From: Deltaproteobacteria bacterium UBA5799 | GTDB lineage: Bacteria; Desulfobacterota; GWC2-55-46 | Reading direction: 5' to 3' | Length of the DNA: 9,310 nucleotides | NCBI GenBank assembly: GCA_002418185.1 | Contig: DIDN01000067.1 | Location: 1 to 9,310 of the forward strand | Shown here: piece after piece, positions 1 to 7,146 of the stretch | Position numbering within the stretch: position 1 is the stretch's first letter | Layout: the number at the start of each line of letters is the position of its first letter | Position numbers and translations under genes: made by a program | The notes under the pieces: generated by a model | Database searches by the model: none | What the model was told of the DNA's origin: nothing | What the model saw: only the letters and a program-made list of their open reading frames with translations

Positions 1-69
1 AATCTGAAAATCGTCCTGTCATTAATATCGCGGTAAGGCGCGCACGGGTTTAACCCTTTCTTGCGCGTG

Positions 70-84
70 GGCGCGGGCCGCGCC
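70..84. repeat. GC-rich perfect inverted repeat upstream of nadB
   Basis: Seen directly: the arms GGCGCGG and CCGCGCC flank a single central G, giving a 15-base perfect palindrome-like element. As RNA it could form a 6-bp all-GC stem with a 3-base loop. It ends four bases before the first in-frame ATG (89), so it would bury any ribosome site for that ATG, and it leaves the AAGGAG at 110-115 exposed. No T-run follows, so it is not a classical terminator. The 5' arm hexamer GGCGCG also occurs at 37-42, so the same 3' arm could pair with either copy. Whether this has any regulatory role is unknown. Confidence 0.45.
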
Positions 85-109
85 TCGCATGAATGCCACC
101 GGCAACGGG

Positions 110-115
110 AAGGAG
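110..115 (+). promoter_or_regulatory. Ribosome binding site deciding a TTG start for nadB
   Basis: AAGGAG (within GGGAAGGAG, 107-115) lies six bases before an in-frame TTG at 122-124. The in-frame ATG at 89 has no purine-rich site upstream, only a GC-rich palindrome. This favours initiation at TTG 122. Confidence 0.7.
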
Positions 116-121
116 CCTCGT

Positions 122-1714
122 TTGGAAGTAACATCCGATTTTCTGGTCATAGGGACCGGCATCGCCGGACTTACCTTCGCCCTCAAGGCCGCCGAGTCGG
201 GGAGCGTGGCCGTCGTAACCAAAAGGAACATGAGCGAGTCGGCCACCTACTACGCCCAGGGCGGGATAGCCTCTGTCCTGAGCGCCGAGGACACCTTTGA
301 CGCGCATATAAAGGACACGCAGGACGCCGGGGCCGGCCTGTGCAAAAACGGCATAGTCGAGATGGTCGTGAGGGACGGCCCGGCGAGGATACAGGAGCTG
401 ATGCAGCTCGGCGTAAAGTTCTCGAGCAGGAAGGGGAACGGCAGCGAGCTGGACCTCGGTAAGGAAGGCGGCCATTCCAAGCGGAGGATCGTCCATGCCG
501 AGGACCTTACAGGCAGGGCGGTGGAGGAGGCCCTTGTCTCGGCTGTGAAGTCCCACCCGCGCATATCGGTATACGAGGACCATATCGCGATAGACCTCAT
601 CTGCCACACGAAGTTCGTGGGCCCGGCCCCCGAGGAGACCGTATGGGGCGCGTATGTGCTCAACAAGGATACCGGCGAGATTTCGACTTTTCTCGCAAGC
701 GCGACCGTACTGGCGACCGGCGGCGCGGGGAAGGTCTACCTGTACACGAGCAACCCTGACGTCGCGACCGGCGACGGCATCGCCATGGGCTACAGGGCCG
801 GGGCCGAGATAGCCAATATGGAGTTCGTCCAGTTCCACCCGACCTGCCTCTACCATTCCAGGGCCAAGAGCTTCCTCATATCAGAGGCCGTGCGCGGCGA
901 AGGCGGGGTCCTCGTCCTCAAGGACGGGACCCCCTTCATGAAGAACCACCACCCGATGGCGGACCTCGCCCCGAGGGACATAGTCGCCAGGGCCATAGAC
1001 TACGAGCTCAAGAAGAGCGGTGACGACTGCGTATACCTCGACATAAGTTTCAAGCCGCCCGAGTTCGTAAGGGGGCGCTTCCCGAACATATACAGGAAGT
1101 GTCTCGATTTCGCCTTCGACATGACCCGGGAGCCCCTCCCCGTCGTGCCGGCCGCCCACTATACCTGCGGCGGCGTAAGGACCGACAGCTTCGGGAGGAG
1201 CAGCGTCGGCAGGCTCTACGTCATCGGCGAGTCTGCCTGCACCGGCCTCCACGGGGCCAACCGCCTGGCCTCCAACTCGCTCCTGGAGGCCCTGGTATTC
1301 GCGCACCGGGCGGCGGAAGACGCCGTGAAACTCACGGGCGCCGAGCGGCAGGGACTCCCGTCCATACCGAAGTGGCAGGCCGGAGAGGCCGTCGTGAGCG
1401 AAGAGGCCGTGGTGATAACCCAGAACTGGGACGAGATACGCAGGTTCATGTGGAACTATGTCGGCATAGTCCGCTCCGACAGGAGGCTTGAGAGGGCCGA
1501 AAGAAGGATCGAGCTCCTAAAGAACGAAATAAACCAGTACTACTGGGACTTCACCATCACAAGCAACCTTGTTGAGCTAAGGAATATCGCGACAGTTGCC
1601 GAGCTCATAATAAGGTCCGCGCTCACGAGGAAGGAGTCCAGGGGGCTCCATTACAACCTCGACCACCCCGAGAGGGATGAAAAGTACCTGCACGATACCA
1701 TCCTGAAGACCTGA
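122..1714 (+). CDS. nadB: L-aspartate oxidase (quinolinate synthase subunit B)
   Basis: This FAD flavoenzyme oxidises L-aspartate to iminoaspartate in the cytoplasm; NadA then condenses that product with dihydroxyacetone phosphate to give quinolinate for NAD. From the TTG start the protein is 530 aa, the usual length for the family. It opens with a strand and the FAD dinucleotide motif GTGIAG at residues 11-16. EGGHS (115-119), FVQFHPT, HYTCGG (346-351) and GANRLASNSLLE (Arg381) match the succinate dehydrogenase/fumarate reductase flavoprotein fold and sit near the numbering of E. coli NadB Glu121, His351 and Arg386, as I recall it. The C-terminal helical region (YYWDFTITSNLVELRN onward) is also NadB-like. 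The TTG start is chosen because it gives a natural N-terminus (MEVTSDFLVIG) and a well-spaced AAGGAG; the ATG at 89 would add 11 residues unlike the family. nadA and nadC are not in the window. FrdA/SdhA is the alternative, but the length and the GLHGANR/RGL..N tail favour NadB. Confidence 0.94.
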   Translation: MEVTSDFLVIGTGIAGLTFALKAAESGSVAVVTKRNMSESATYYAQGGIASVLSAEDTFDAHIKDTQDAGAGLCKNGIVEMVVRDGPARIQELMQLGVKFSSRKGNGSELDLGKEGGHSKRRIVHAEDLTGRAVEEALVSAVKSHPRISVYEDHIAIDLICHTKFVGPAPEETVWGAYVLNKDTGEISTFLASATVLATGGAGKVYLYTSNPDVATGDGIAMGYRAGAEIANMEFVQFHPTCLYHSRAKSFLISEAVRGEGGVLVLKDGTPFMKNHHPMADLAPRDIVARAIDYELKKSGDDCVYLDISFKPPEFVRGRFPNIYRKCLDFAFDMTREPLPVVPAAHYTCGGVRTDSFGRSSVGRLYVIGESACTGLHGANRLASNSLLEALVFAHRAAEDAVKLTGAERQGLPSIPKWQAGEAVVSEEAVVITQNWDEIRRFMWNYVGIVRSDRRLERAERRIELLKNEINQYYWDFTITSNLVELRNIATVAELIIRSALTRKESRGLHYNLDHPERDEKYLHDTILKT

Positions 1715-1807
1715 ACTCCCCGCTTTCATGCAAACTGTGCACTTCCGCATACCTTCACTTCAAACAGGGCTGAAAACTGCTATCCTCAGTAAGAGGAGGC
1801 GCTGCGT

Positions 1808-3817
1808 ATGCACGAACACGCCCATGCCGGGCACGGGAAAAAGGCGGTGCCGCCTGAGCGGGCAGGCAGTGAGGGCCATGAACGGATGACCGCGGACTAC
1901 CGGAGGCGTTTCATCGCCTCTACCGTCCTCACTGTCCCGGTCCTCATGCTCTCCCCCATGCTCCAGGAGTGGACAGGGCTTGCCTTCAGGTTCCCGGGCG
2001 ACACCATTATCCTCCTCGCGCTTTCTACCGCTATATACGTTTACGGCGGCGCCCCCTTCATAGTGTCGAGCGTGGAGGAGTTACGGGCCCGGGACCCGGG
2101 GATGATGACCCTTATCGCGCTCGCGATAACGGTCGCCTTCCTTTACAGCGTTGCCGTGGTATTCGGCCTCGAGGGGGAGGCGCTCTTCTGGGAGCTCGCG
2201 ACCCTTGTGGACGTAATGCTCCTCGGCCACTGGATACAGATGAAATCGCTCATGGGCGCCTCGGGGGCGCTGGACGCGCTCGCGCGGCTCATGCCTTCGG
2301 TTGCCCACAGGTTGGGACCTGACGGGACGACCGAGGACGCGCCGGTGGAGGACCTCCTGCCAGGAGACCGGGTCGTGGTGCGGCCCGGCGAGAAGGTCCC
2401 GGTGGACGGGACCGTAACGGACGGGGAGAGCTCCGCAGACGAGTCCATGCTCACGGGCGAGTCTGTGCCTGTGGAGAAGGCGGAAGGCGCCCGGGTCATA
2501 GGCGGCTCAATGAATAACGAGGGCTCGCTTACGGTAAGCGTCGACAAGAGCGGGGGCGAGTCGTATCTCTCAAGCGTAATGGAACTCGTAAGGTCGGCTG
2601 AGGAGAGCAGGTCGAGGAGCCAGGACCTTGCAAACAGGGCCGCCAGGTGGCTCACATTCATTGCAATCGGCATAGGCGGGGCGACCTTCCTCGCATGGAT
2701 GGTCGTATTAGGGCGGGAGGCCTCCTTCGCCATAGAGCGGATGGTGACGGTTATGGTAATTTCCTGCCCCCACGCGCTCGGCCTCGCCGTGCCGCTCGTG
2801 GTCGCGGTATCGACAGCGCTCTCGGCGGGAAAGGGCCTCCTCATACGCGACCGCGTCTCCTTCGAGACTGCAGGCGGCATACAGACCATGATATTCGACA
2901 AGACCGGCACCCTCACCGAAGGGAGGTTCGGCGTGACCGACTCGGTGGGCTTCGCCGGAGTCGAAGGCAGGGAAGCGCTTCGACTCGCCGCATCCGTCGA
3001 GGCGAACTCCTCGCACCCCATAGCCAGGGCCGTTGCCGAATCCGTACAGGACCGGCTGCCTGTCGAGGGGTTCAGGTCGCTTCCCGGAAAGGGCGCCGAG
3101 GGGACCGTCCGGGGCAGCGTTGTCAAGGTCGTAAGCCCCGGCTACATGAGGGAGAACGGCATCTCCTTCGACGAGGCTGCATTCGAGAGGCTTGGCGGCG
3201 AGGGAAAGACCGTCGTGTTCGTCGTCTCGGAAGGGAAAGCCGTCGGCGCCATAGCCCTCGCGGACAGGATAAGGCCGGAGTCCGTGGAGGCCGTGAGAAG
3301 ACTCAAGCGCATCGGGATTACGCCCATGATGGTCACCGGGGACAACAGGGACGCGGCAGGCGCGGTCGCGAGGGAGCTGGGAATAGACGAGTATTTTTCC
3401 GAGGTGCTGCCGGACAAGAAGGCGGAGAAGGTCAGGGAGGTGCAGGCAAGGGGGCTCAGGGTGGCTGTGGTCGGAGACGGCGTAAACGACGCGCCGGCGC
3501 TCGCAGCGGCCGACGTCGGCATCGCGATCGGCGCTGGGACCGACGTGGCCGTGGAGGCGGCGGGCATAATACTCGTAAGGAACAACCCGCTTGACGCGGT
3601 CTCGATAATCGGGCTTGCCAGGGCGACACGCAGGAAGATGGCCGAAAACCTTGCCTGGGCCGCGGGCTATAACGTATTCGCAATACCGCTTGCAGCCGGG
3701 GTGCTCTACGGCTACGGGATACTCCTGAGCCCGGCGGTCGGCGCGATACTCATGTCGCTCAGCACGGTAATAGTGGCTGTGAACGCAAGGAGGCTCAGGG
3801 TGCCGGAAGGCGGCTGA
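1808..3817 (+). CDS. copB: Heavy-metal P1B-type ATPase, CPH (CopB-like) class
   Basis: This inner-membrane pump hydrolyses ATP to export metal, most likely copper. The 669-aa protein begins with a short His-rich tail (MHEHAHAGHGKK) and has no CXXC metal-binding domain. About eight membrane segments are visible: four before the actuator domain, two before the catalytic domain and two at the C-terminus. Catalytic motifs are intact: TGES at 216-219, the transmembrane metal site CPH at 320-322, DKTGT with phosphorylated Asp364, the SHP histidine at 403, and GDGVND at 556-561. CPH rather than CPC, with YN in helix 7 and MSLST in helix 8, marks the P1B-3 group typified by Archaeoglobus CopB (Cu2+/Cu+). 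GAGGAGG at 1793-1799 sits eight bases before the ATG. The 93-base gap after nadB holds no obvious terminator, so separate or joint transcription is open. No metal-responsive regulator or chaperone is adjacent. Silver or another soft metal is possible as substrate. Confidence 0.9.
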   Translation: MHEHAHAGHGKKAVPPERAGSEGHERMTADYRRRFIASTVLTVPVLMLSPMLQEWTGLAFRFPGDTIILLALSTAIYVYGGAPFIVSSVEELRARDPGMMTLIALAITVAFLYSVAVVFGLEGEALFWELATLVDVMLLGHWIQMKSLMGASGALDALARLMPSVAHRLGPDGTTEDAPVEDLLPGDRVVVRPGEKVPVDGTVTDGESSADESMLTGESVPVEKAEGARVIGGSMNNEGSLTVSVDKSGGESYLSSVMELVRSAEESRSRSQDLANRAARWLTFIAIGIGGATFLAWMVVLGREASFAIERMVTVMVISCPHALGLAVPLVVAVSTALSAGKGLLIRDRVSFETAGGIQTMIFDKTGTLTEGRFGVTDSVGFAGVEGREALRLAASVEANSSHPIARAVAESVQDRLPVEGFRSLPGKGAEGTVRGSVVKVVSPGYMRENGISFDEAAFERLGGEGKTVVFVVSEGKAVGAIALADRIRPESVEAVRRLKRIGITPMMVTGDNRDAAGAVARELGIDEYFSEVLPDKKAEKVREVQARGLRVAVVGDGVNDAPALAAADVGIAIGAGTDVAVEAAGIILVRNNPLDAVSIIGLARATRRKMAENLAWAAGYNVFAIPLAAGVLYGYGILLSPAVGAILMSLSTVIVAVNARRLRVPEGG

Positions 3818-3820
3818 GGC

Positions 3821-3839
3821 CCCTGCTCATTTTGCAGGG
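3821..3839. terminator. Possible bidirectional hairpin between convergent genes
   Basis: CCCTGC (3821-3826) pairs with GCAGGG (3834-3839) around a 7-base T-rich loop, in the nine-base gap between the convergent ATPase and kinase genes and the last codons of the kinase gene. It is the only hairpin at this junction and is placed where a shared terminator is expected. There is no U-tract after either arm, so this is a weak candidate. Confidence 0.3.
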
Positions 3840-4888
3840 CGGAGCCTTATCGATACGGTCGTACCCTTCCCCTTTTCGCTCTCTACGTCTATTTCGCCGC
3901 CGTGGTCCTGGACGATGCGGTAGGTGATGGTCAGGCCGAGCCCGGCGCCCTCGAACTTCGTCGACTGGAAAGGGTTGAATACCTTCCTTATCTCCTCCCT
4001 GGTCATGCCGATGCCGGTGTCGATTACCCGTATGGCGACTGCGTCGTCAGGGGCCGGGGCGGTCTCGAGGGTTATCGTACCCTCCCCCTCGATGGCCTCG
4101 ACGGAGTTCTGGAGAATATTGAAGACCGCGGTCTTCATGTTGCCGTAGTCGTAGCTCACGGGAGGAGGCGCCGGCATGAGCCTGGCCTTCACGTCTATTT
4201 TTCGTCCAAGCCCGTCGATATACTCCCTTATGTCGTTTGCAGCGTCCTCCACCACCCTGTTGATGTCGCCTTTCACGAGCGTTGAGGCGAGTATCCTCTT
4301 GTACTCGTCGATCCTTCCGAGCATGCGCTCCAGCCTCTCGACCGACCTGATTATCCACTGGGCGTATTCCCTGTGCTGCGGGTCGGTTTCGTGCTCGTGG
4401 AGACGCCTGGCTATCCCGCCTATGGCGGTAAGCGGGTTCCTTATCTCGTGGGCTATGCCGTCCACCATTTCGCCGAGCGCAGCGACCTTCTCGGTGTCCC
4501 GCAGCTTGGTCTGGAGGGCCCGCATACGGAGGAGCGACTTGACCCTTGCCGCCACCTCCTGCAGGCTGTAAGGCTTGTTGATGTAGTCCTCTGCGCCAAC
4601 CTCGAAGCCGAGCACCTTGTCCTCGACTTCGGCCCTGCCAGTGAGCATGATTACCGGGATGTACCTGGTCTCCTCCCTCGACTTCAGGTGCCTGAGCGTC
4701 TCATACCCGTCCATCTGGGGCATCATGACATCCATTATGACAAGGTCGGGGTGAAATGCGTTCACCTTCTTGAGCGCCTCGATCCCGTTCCCGGCGGTCT
4801 CTATCTCGTAGCCTTCCCTTTCGAGCTTGGCTGAGAGGAGAGCGAGGTTCCGCTCGTCGTCGTCAACGGCAAGGACGCGGGGCTTCAT
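3827..4888 (-). CDS. Receiver-domain-fused sensor histidine kinase (REC-HisKA-HATPase)
   Basis: A 353-aa cytoplasmic signalling protein. Residues 1-120 are a receiver domain: acidic DDD at 9-11, phospho-acceptor Asp53 in IMDVMMPQMDG, Thr83 and Lys105 in NKPYS. After a short helical linker comes a HisKA dimerisation domain with His147 in AHEIRNP, then an HATPase domain with N-box Asn261 in NILQNSVEAI, G1 box DTGIG at 290-294, F-box FNPFQSTKFEG and G2 box GAGLGL at 314-319. All residues needed for phosphorylation and ATP binding are present. There is no PAS, HAMP or membrane segment, so the receiver is probably the input: another kinase would phosphorylate Asp53 and tune this kinase. Its ATG overlaps the stop of the lipoprotein gene upstream (ATGA at 4885-4888), implying translational coupling. 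No DNA-binding or other output partner is in view. Domain assignment is firm; the pathway is unknown. Confidence 0.92.
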   Translation of the reverse strand: MKPRVLAVDDDERNLALLSAKLEREGYEIETAGNGIEALKKVNAFHPDLVIMDVMMPQMDGYETLRHLKSREETRYIPVIMLTGRAEVEDKVLGFEVGAEDYINKPYSLQEVAARVKSLLRMRALQTKLRDTEKVAALGEMVDGIAHEIRNPLTAIGGIARRLHEHETDPQHREYAQWIIRSVERLERMLGRIDEYKRILASTLVKGDINRVVEDAANDIREYIDGLGRKIDVKARLMPAPPPVSYDYGNMKTAVFNILQNSVEAIEGEGTITLETAPAPDDAVAIRVIDTGIGMTREEIRKVFNPFQSTKFEGAGLGLTITYRIVQDHGGEIDVESEKGKGTTVSIRLRPAK

Positions 4889-5751
4889 CTCCCCTGTCCG
4901 CCGCTTTCGATCTTTTTCAATATAACCTCCTTGACACCCGAGTAATAGCCGGCCCTTTCGTCCTGGCCGAGCGAGCGAAGGGCATCTATAAGGCTGCCGA
5001 CCCCCTTCAGCGCTCCCTCTTCCGAGCCCGCTTCCATGTAAGCGGCATACGAGCGCTCGAAGAGGAATACCGCCTCCTCGACCCTGCCCTTTTGGAGCGC
5101 TATCTCGGCCATCCTGCCCAGGTCGTATCCGACGTTTGCCATGTCATTGGCTTCCCTGTCCAGCCTGTACGCCTCATTGAAAAACCTGAGCGCGTCCCGG
5201 TTTTCCGCGCCCATGGCCGCAAGGCCGAGAGCCCTGTATGATCTCGCAAGGCCCGCACTGTCGCCGGAGTCCCGGTTGGCATCGAGAGCGGACATGAGGA
5301 CACCAAAGGCTTCCTCGTGCCTCCCGGCCTCCATGAGCGCAAGCCCTCTCAAGTTAAGCCGTGTGCCTGAAAAACGACCCTCCCCGGGCTCTTTGTCCGC
5401 CCTGTCAAGGGCCTTCAGCGCCTTTTCGGGGCTGCCTGACAGCAGCAATGCCTCGGCCTGCAGGTCGTAAGCCGCGGAAACCCCCTTCTCGTCTTTCAGC
5501 TTCTTTCCGAGCCTCGCGGCCCGCTTCGCCGTTTTTTGCGCTTCTACGTACATTCCGGTTGAGACGAGCGCCCTGCCCATTTCCAGGAGCGCCGGCAGTT
5601 CCCCTCCGCTGCCGAGCTTCCCTCCATTCTCCTTAAAGGCCGCGCCCGGGCCGGCGTCCGGTCCAGCCGCCCTGGAGGCGCAACCCTGGAAAAAAATAGA
5701 CACGAGGAAAAGGAGCGAAATGGCAGGCGCCTTGAAAGCGGCGTTCCTCAT
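4885..5751 (-). CDS. TPR-repeat lipoprotein
   Basis: From the chosen ATG the protein is 288 aa. The N-terminus has basic residues (R2, K7), a hydrophobic core (ISLLFLVSIFF) and a lipobox-like FQGC with Cys24, so it is probably exported by Sec, lipidated and anchored in a membrane facing the periplasm. The -3 Phe and -2 Gln are not the textbook lipobox. After a Gly/Pro/Ala-rich linker (about 25-52), the rest is five to six tetratricopeptide-type helical hairpins (such as GRHEEAFGVLMSALDAN and GRVEEAVFLFERSYAAY), which normally bind proteins. The start is uncertain. ATG 5751 is preceded by AAGGA, rather close; ATG 5766 would add five residues (MSLRK) but lacks a ribosome site; the far TTG at 5856 would put about 35 extra residues ahead of the signal peptide and coincides with a promoter-like TTGACT. 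The gene overlaps the receiver-kinase gene by four bases, so the two products probably share a process. No specific function is recognised. Confidence 0.8.
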   Translation of the reverse strand: MRNAAFKAPAISLLFLVSIFFQGCASRAAGPDAGPGAAFKENGGKLGSGGELPALLEMGRALVSTGMYVEAQKTAKRAARLGKKLKDEKGVSAAYDLQAEALLLSGSPEKALKALDRADKEPGEGRFSGTRLNLRGLALMEAGRHEEAFGVLMSALDANRDSGDSAGLARSYRALGLAAMGAENRDALRFFNEAYRLDREANDMANVGYDLGRMAEIALQKGRVEEAVFLFERSYAAYMEAGSEEGALKGVGSLIDALRSLGQDERAGYYSGVKEVILKKIESGGQGR

Positions 5752-5826
5752 TTTCCTTAAACTCATAAACGTGCTTACAATATCCATTTTCGCCATAAGC
5801 GCGGTGTTTGTAAAGCTCCCGGGCCA

Positions 5827-5856
5827 ATACTTACACCCATTATGTCCGCCAGTCAA
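5827..5856 (-). promoter_or_regulatory. Candidate promoter for the TPR lipoprotein-kinase unit
   Basis: Reading leftward, TTGACT (5856-5851) is a 5/6 match to the sigma-70 -35 box. Spacing of 17-18 bases leads to TAAGTAT (5833-5827), a poor -10. An overlapping alternative is CATAAT (5844-5839), a 5/6 -10 whose -35 is weak (TGAAAA, 5868-5863, 18-base spacer). Either would start transcription 60-95 bases before the lipoprotein ATG. The rest of the 230-base gap to the glycosyltransferase stop at 5982 holds no convincing gene or terminator, so read-through from the glycan operon remains possible. Confidence 0.35.
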
Positions 5857-5981
5857 GAGGCTTTTTCATGCGAGATGGACGTAACTACCCGTTTTTCAAG
5901 GGAGTCCACGGTGGAATTCATCAAATGGCGGGCTTGTCTCACGGAAGGCATGTCTCCGGAACTGCCGCGCAAGCTCGTCTG

Positions 5982-7136
5982 TTACTGGTTAAGCGCCTGC
6001 CGGCTGCCCTTCAATGCCGACGCGCTTTCCAGGACATGCCTGTAAACATCGAGCGTGCTCGCGGCGATTGAGTCCCACTCGAACCTGCTCTCGATGAGGC
6101 CTGTGTATCTGCGCCTCTCCGTCTCGAAGCCGCCCCTTACAGAGATGGAAAGCGCCCTTTCGAGCGCCGCCCGGTCCCCGGGCCGGAAGTAGACCTCTTC
6201 GCTCAACGGCAGTTCCCTGTGGGCCGGGATGTCGCTTACGAGCGAAGGAAGACCGTAGCCCAGCGCTTCGAGAAGGGCTATGGGGAAGCCTTCATGATAT
6301 GAGGGTAGCACGAAACAGGAAGCGTTGGAGAACAGTTCGGAAAGGGCCTCGCCGGTCTGGAACCCGGCAAGGACGACCCCTTCGACCGACCCGGCCATCT
6401 CCCTGACCTTTTTGCTGTAATCCGTCTCATGGTCGGCGTCGCCTGCTATGACGAGCTTGTGTCCTGTGTCCTTGAGCCTGGAGTAGGCGGCGATAAGGTC
6501 ATGGATGCCCTTTTCCTCGACGAACCTGCACGCAAGGAAGATGTATTTTCCGGGGCCAAGCCCCAGGCGCCTCAGCCCTGCCCCGGGAGGCAAGGGCTTG
6601 CGCACAGAGACGCCGTTGGGAATGTAGACGGCGCTGCGGCCATAGAGGCGCCGGAGGTCCTCCTTTATGCTCCTTGATATCGTGATCACGGCGTCGCTGT
6701 GAACGACTCCGGCCCGCTCGCCGTTTTTCAGCATGGCTTTCGCCGCATTGCCCCACTTCGCGTGCATGTAGTTGAAGCTGTGATGGGTCAGAACCACACT
6801 CATGCCGAGCCTTTTCGCGAACGGGACAAGCAGCGCCGGGCCTATTCCGTGTACATGCAGTATGTCTGGCCTGAGCCTCCTGGCCTCGATGAGGCCGAGC
6901 AGGGTGTGGGTTATGGCCTCGAAGGATTTTTTTCTCGGGCACCAGAGGTGGGCGAACTTCACGCCGCGCCACTCGCAGGCCCTTTTAACGGGCGGGATGT
7001 AAGGGGCCCTTGTGAAGACGGTAATGTCGCACCCGAGCCCAGCGAGCCTCGGGTAAAGCTCCTCGCAGTGTTTTTCAACCCCGCCCTGCACGCCCGGGAA
7101 GCCCCTTGTGCCGAGAACTGCGATCCTCATGCCCAT
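5982..7136 (-). CDS. Glycosyltransferase family 4 (GT-B fold)
   Basis: The 384-aa retaining glycosyltransferase would move a sugar from a nucleotide-sugar donor to a growing surface glycan at the cytoplasmic face of the inner membrane. The N-terminal half opens with RIAVLGTRGFPGVQGGVEKH, the glycine-rich loop and GGVE element common in this GT4 group, and carries ILHVHG and LTHHSFNYMHAKWG. The C-terminal half has YIPNGV, the FLACRFVEEKGIHDLI donor-domain start, and the E-x7-E motif EGFPIALLE with Glu282 and Glu290. Length is normal and no defect is seen. It starts 10 bases after the radical SAM stop, so it is the last gene of the cluster. ATG 7136 has no good ribosome site and probably relies on coupling; ATG 7130 (MRIAV) is an equally likely start. 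Donor and acceptor sugars cannot be read from the sequence. Confidence 0.9.
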   Translation of the reverse strand: MGMRIAVLGTRGFPGVQGGVEKHCEELYPRLAGLGCDITVFTRAPYIPPVKRACEWRGVKFAHLWCPRKKSFEAITHTLLGLIEARRLRPDILHVHGIGPALLVPFAKRLGMSVVLTHHSFNYMHAKWGNAAKAMLKNGERAGVVHSDAVITISRSIKEDLRRLYGRSAVYIPNGVSVRKPLPPGAGLRRLGLGPGKYIFLACRFVEEKGIHDLIAAYSRLKDTGHKLVIAGDADHETDYSKKVREMAGSVEGVVLAGFQTGEALSELFSNASCFVLPSYHEGFPIALLEALGYGLPSLVSDIPAHRELPLSEEVYFRPGDRAALERALSISVRGGFETERRRYTGLIESRFEWDSIAASTLDVYRHVLESASALKGSRQALNQ

Positions 7137-7146
7137 GCCGTACGGC

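Noticed and set aside
50..856. 268-aa open frame antisense to nadB
   Set aside because: It is the reverse shadow of a strongly recognised gene in GC-rich DNA; the protein is low in recognisable motifs and Pro/Arg/Gly-rich.
1759..1786. Possible ATPase promoter: TTCAAA, 16-base spacer, TGCTATCCT extended -10
   Set aside because: Match quality is modest and the predicted transcription start would fall on the ribosome binding site itself.
2143..3126. 327-aa open frame antisense to the metal ATPase
   Set aside because: Ser/Thr/Pro-rich shadow product of a frame with clear P-type ATPase motifs on the other strand.
5920..5975. Terminator after the glycosyltransferase gene
   Set aside because: Only short palindromes are present there (such as TCCGGA), without a proper loop and T-run.
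5868..6071. 67-codon + strand frame with AAGAGG seven bases before its ATG
   Set aside because: It has a plausible ribosome site, but runs 90 bases into the glycosyltransferase gene on the other strand, competes with another overlapping frame (5842-6045), and its product resembles nothing I know.
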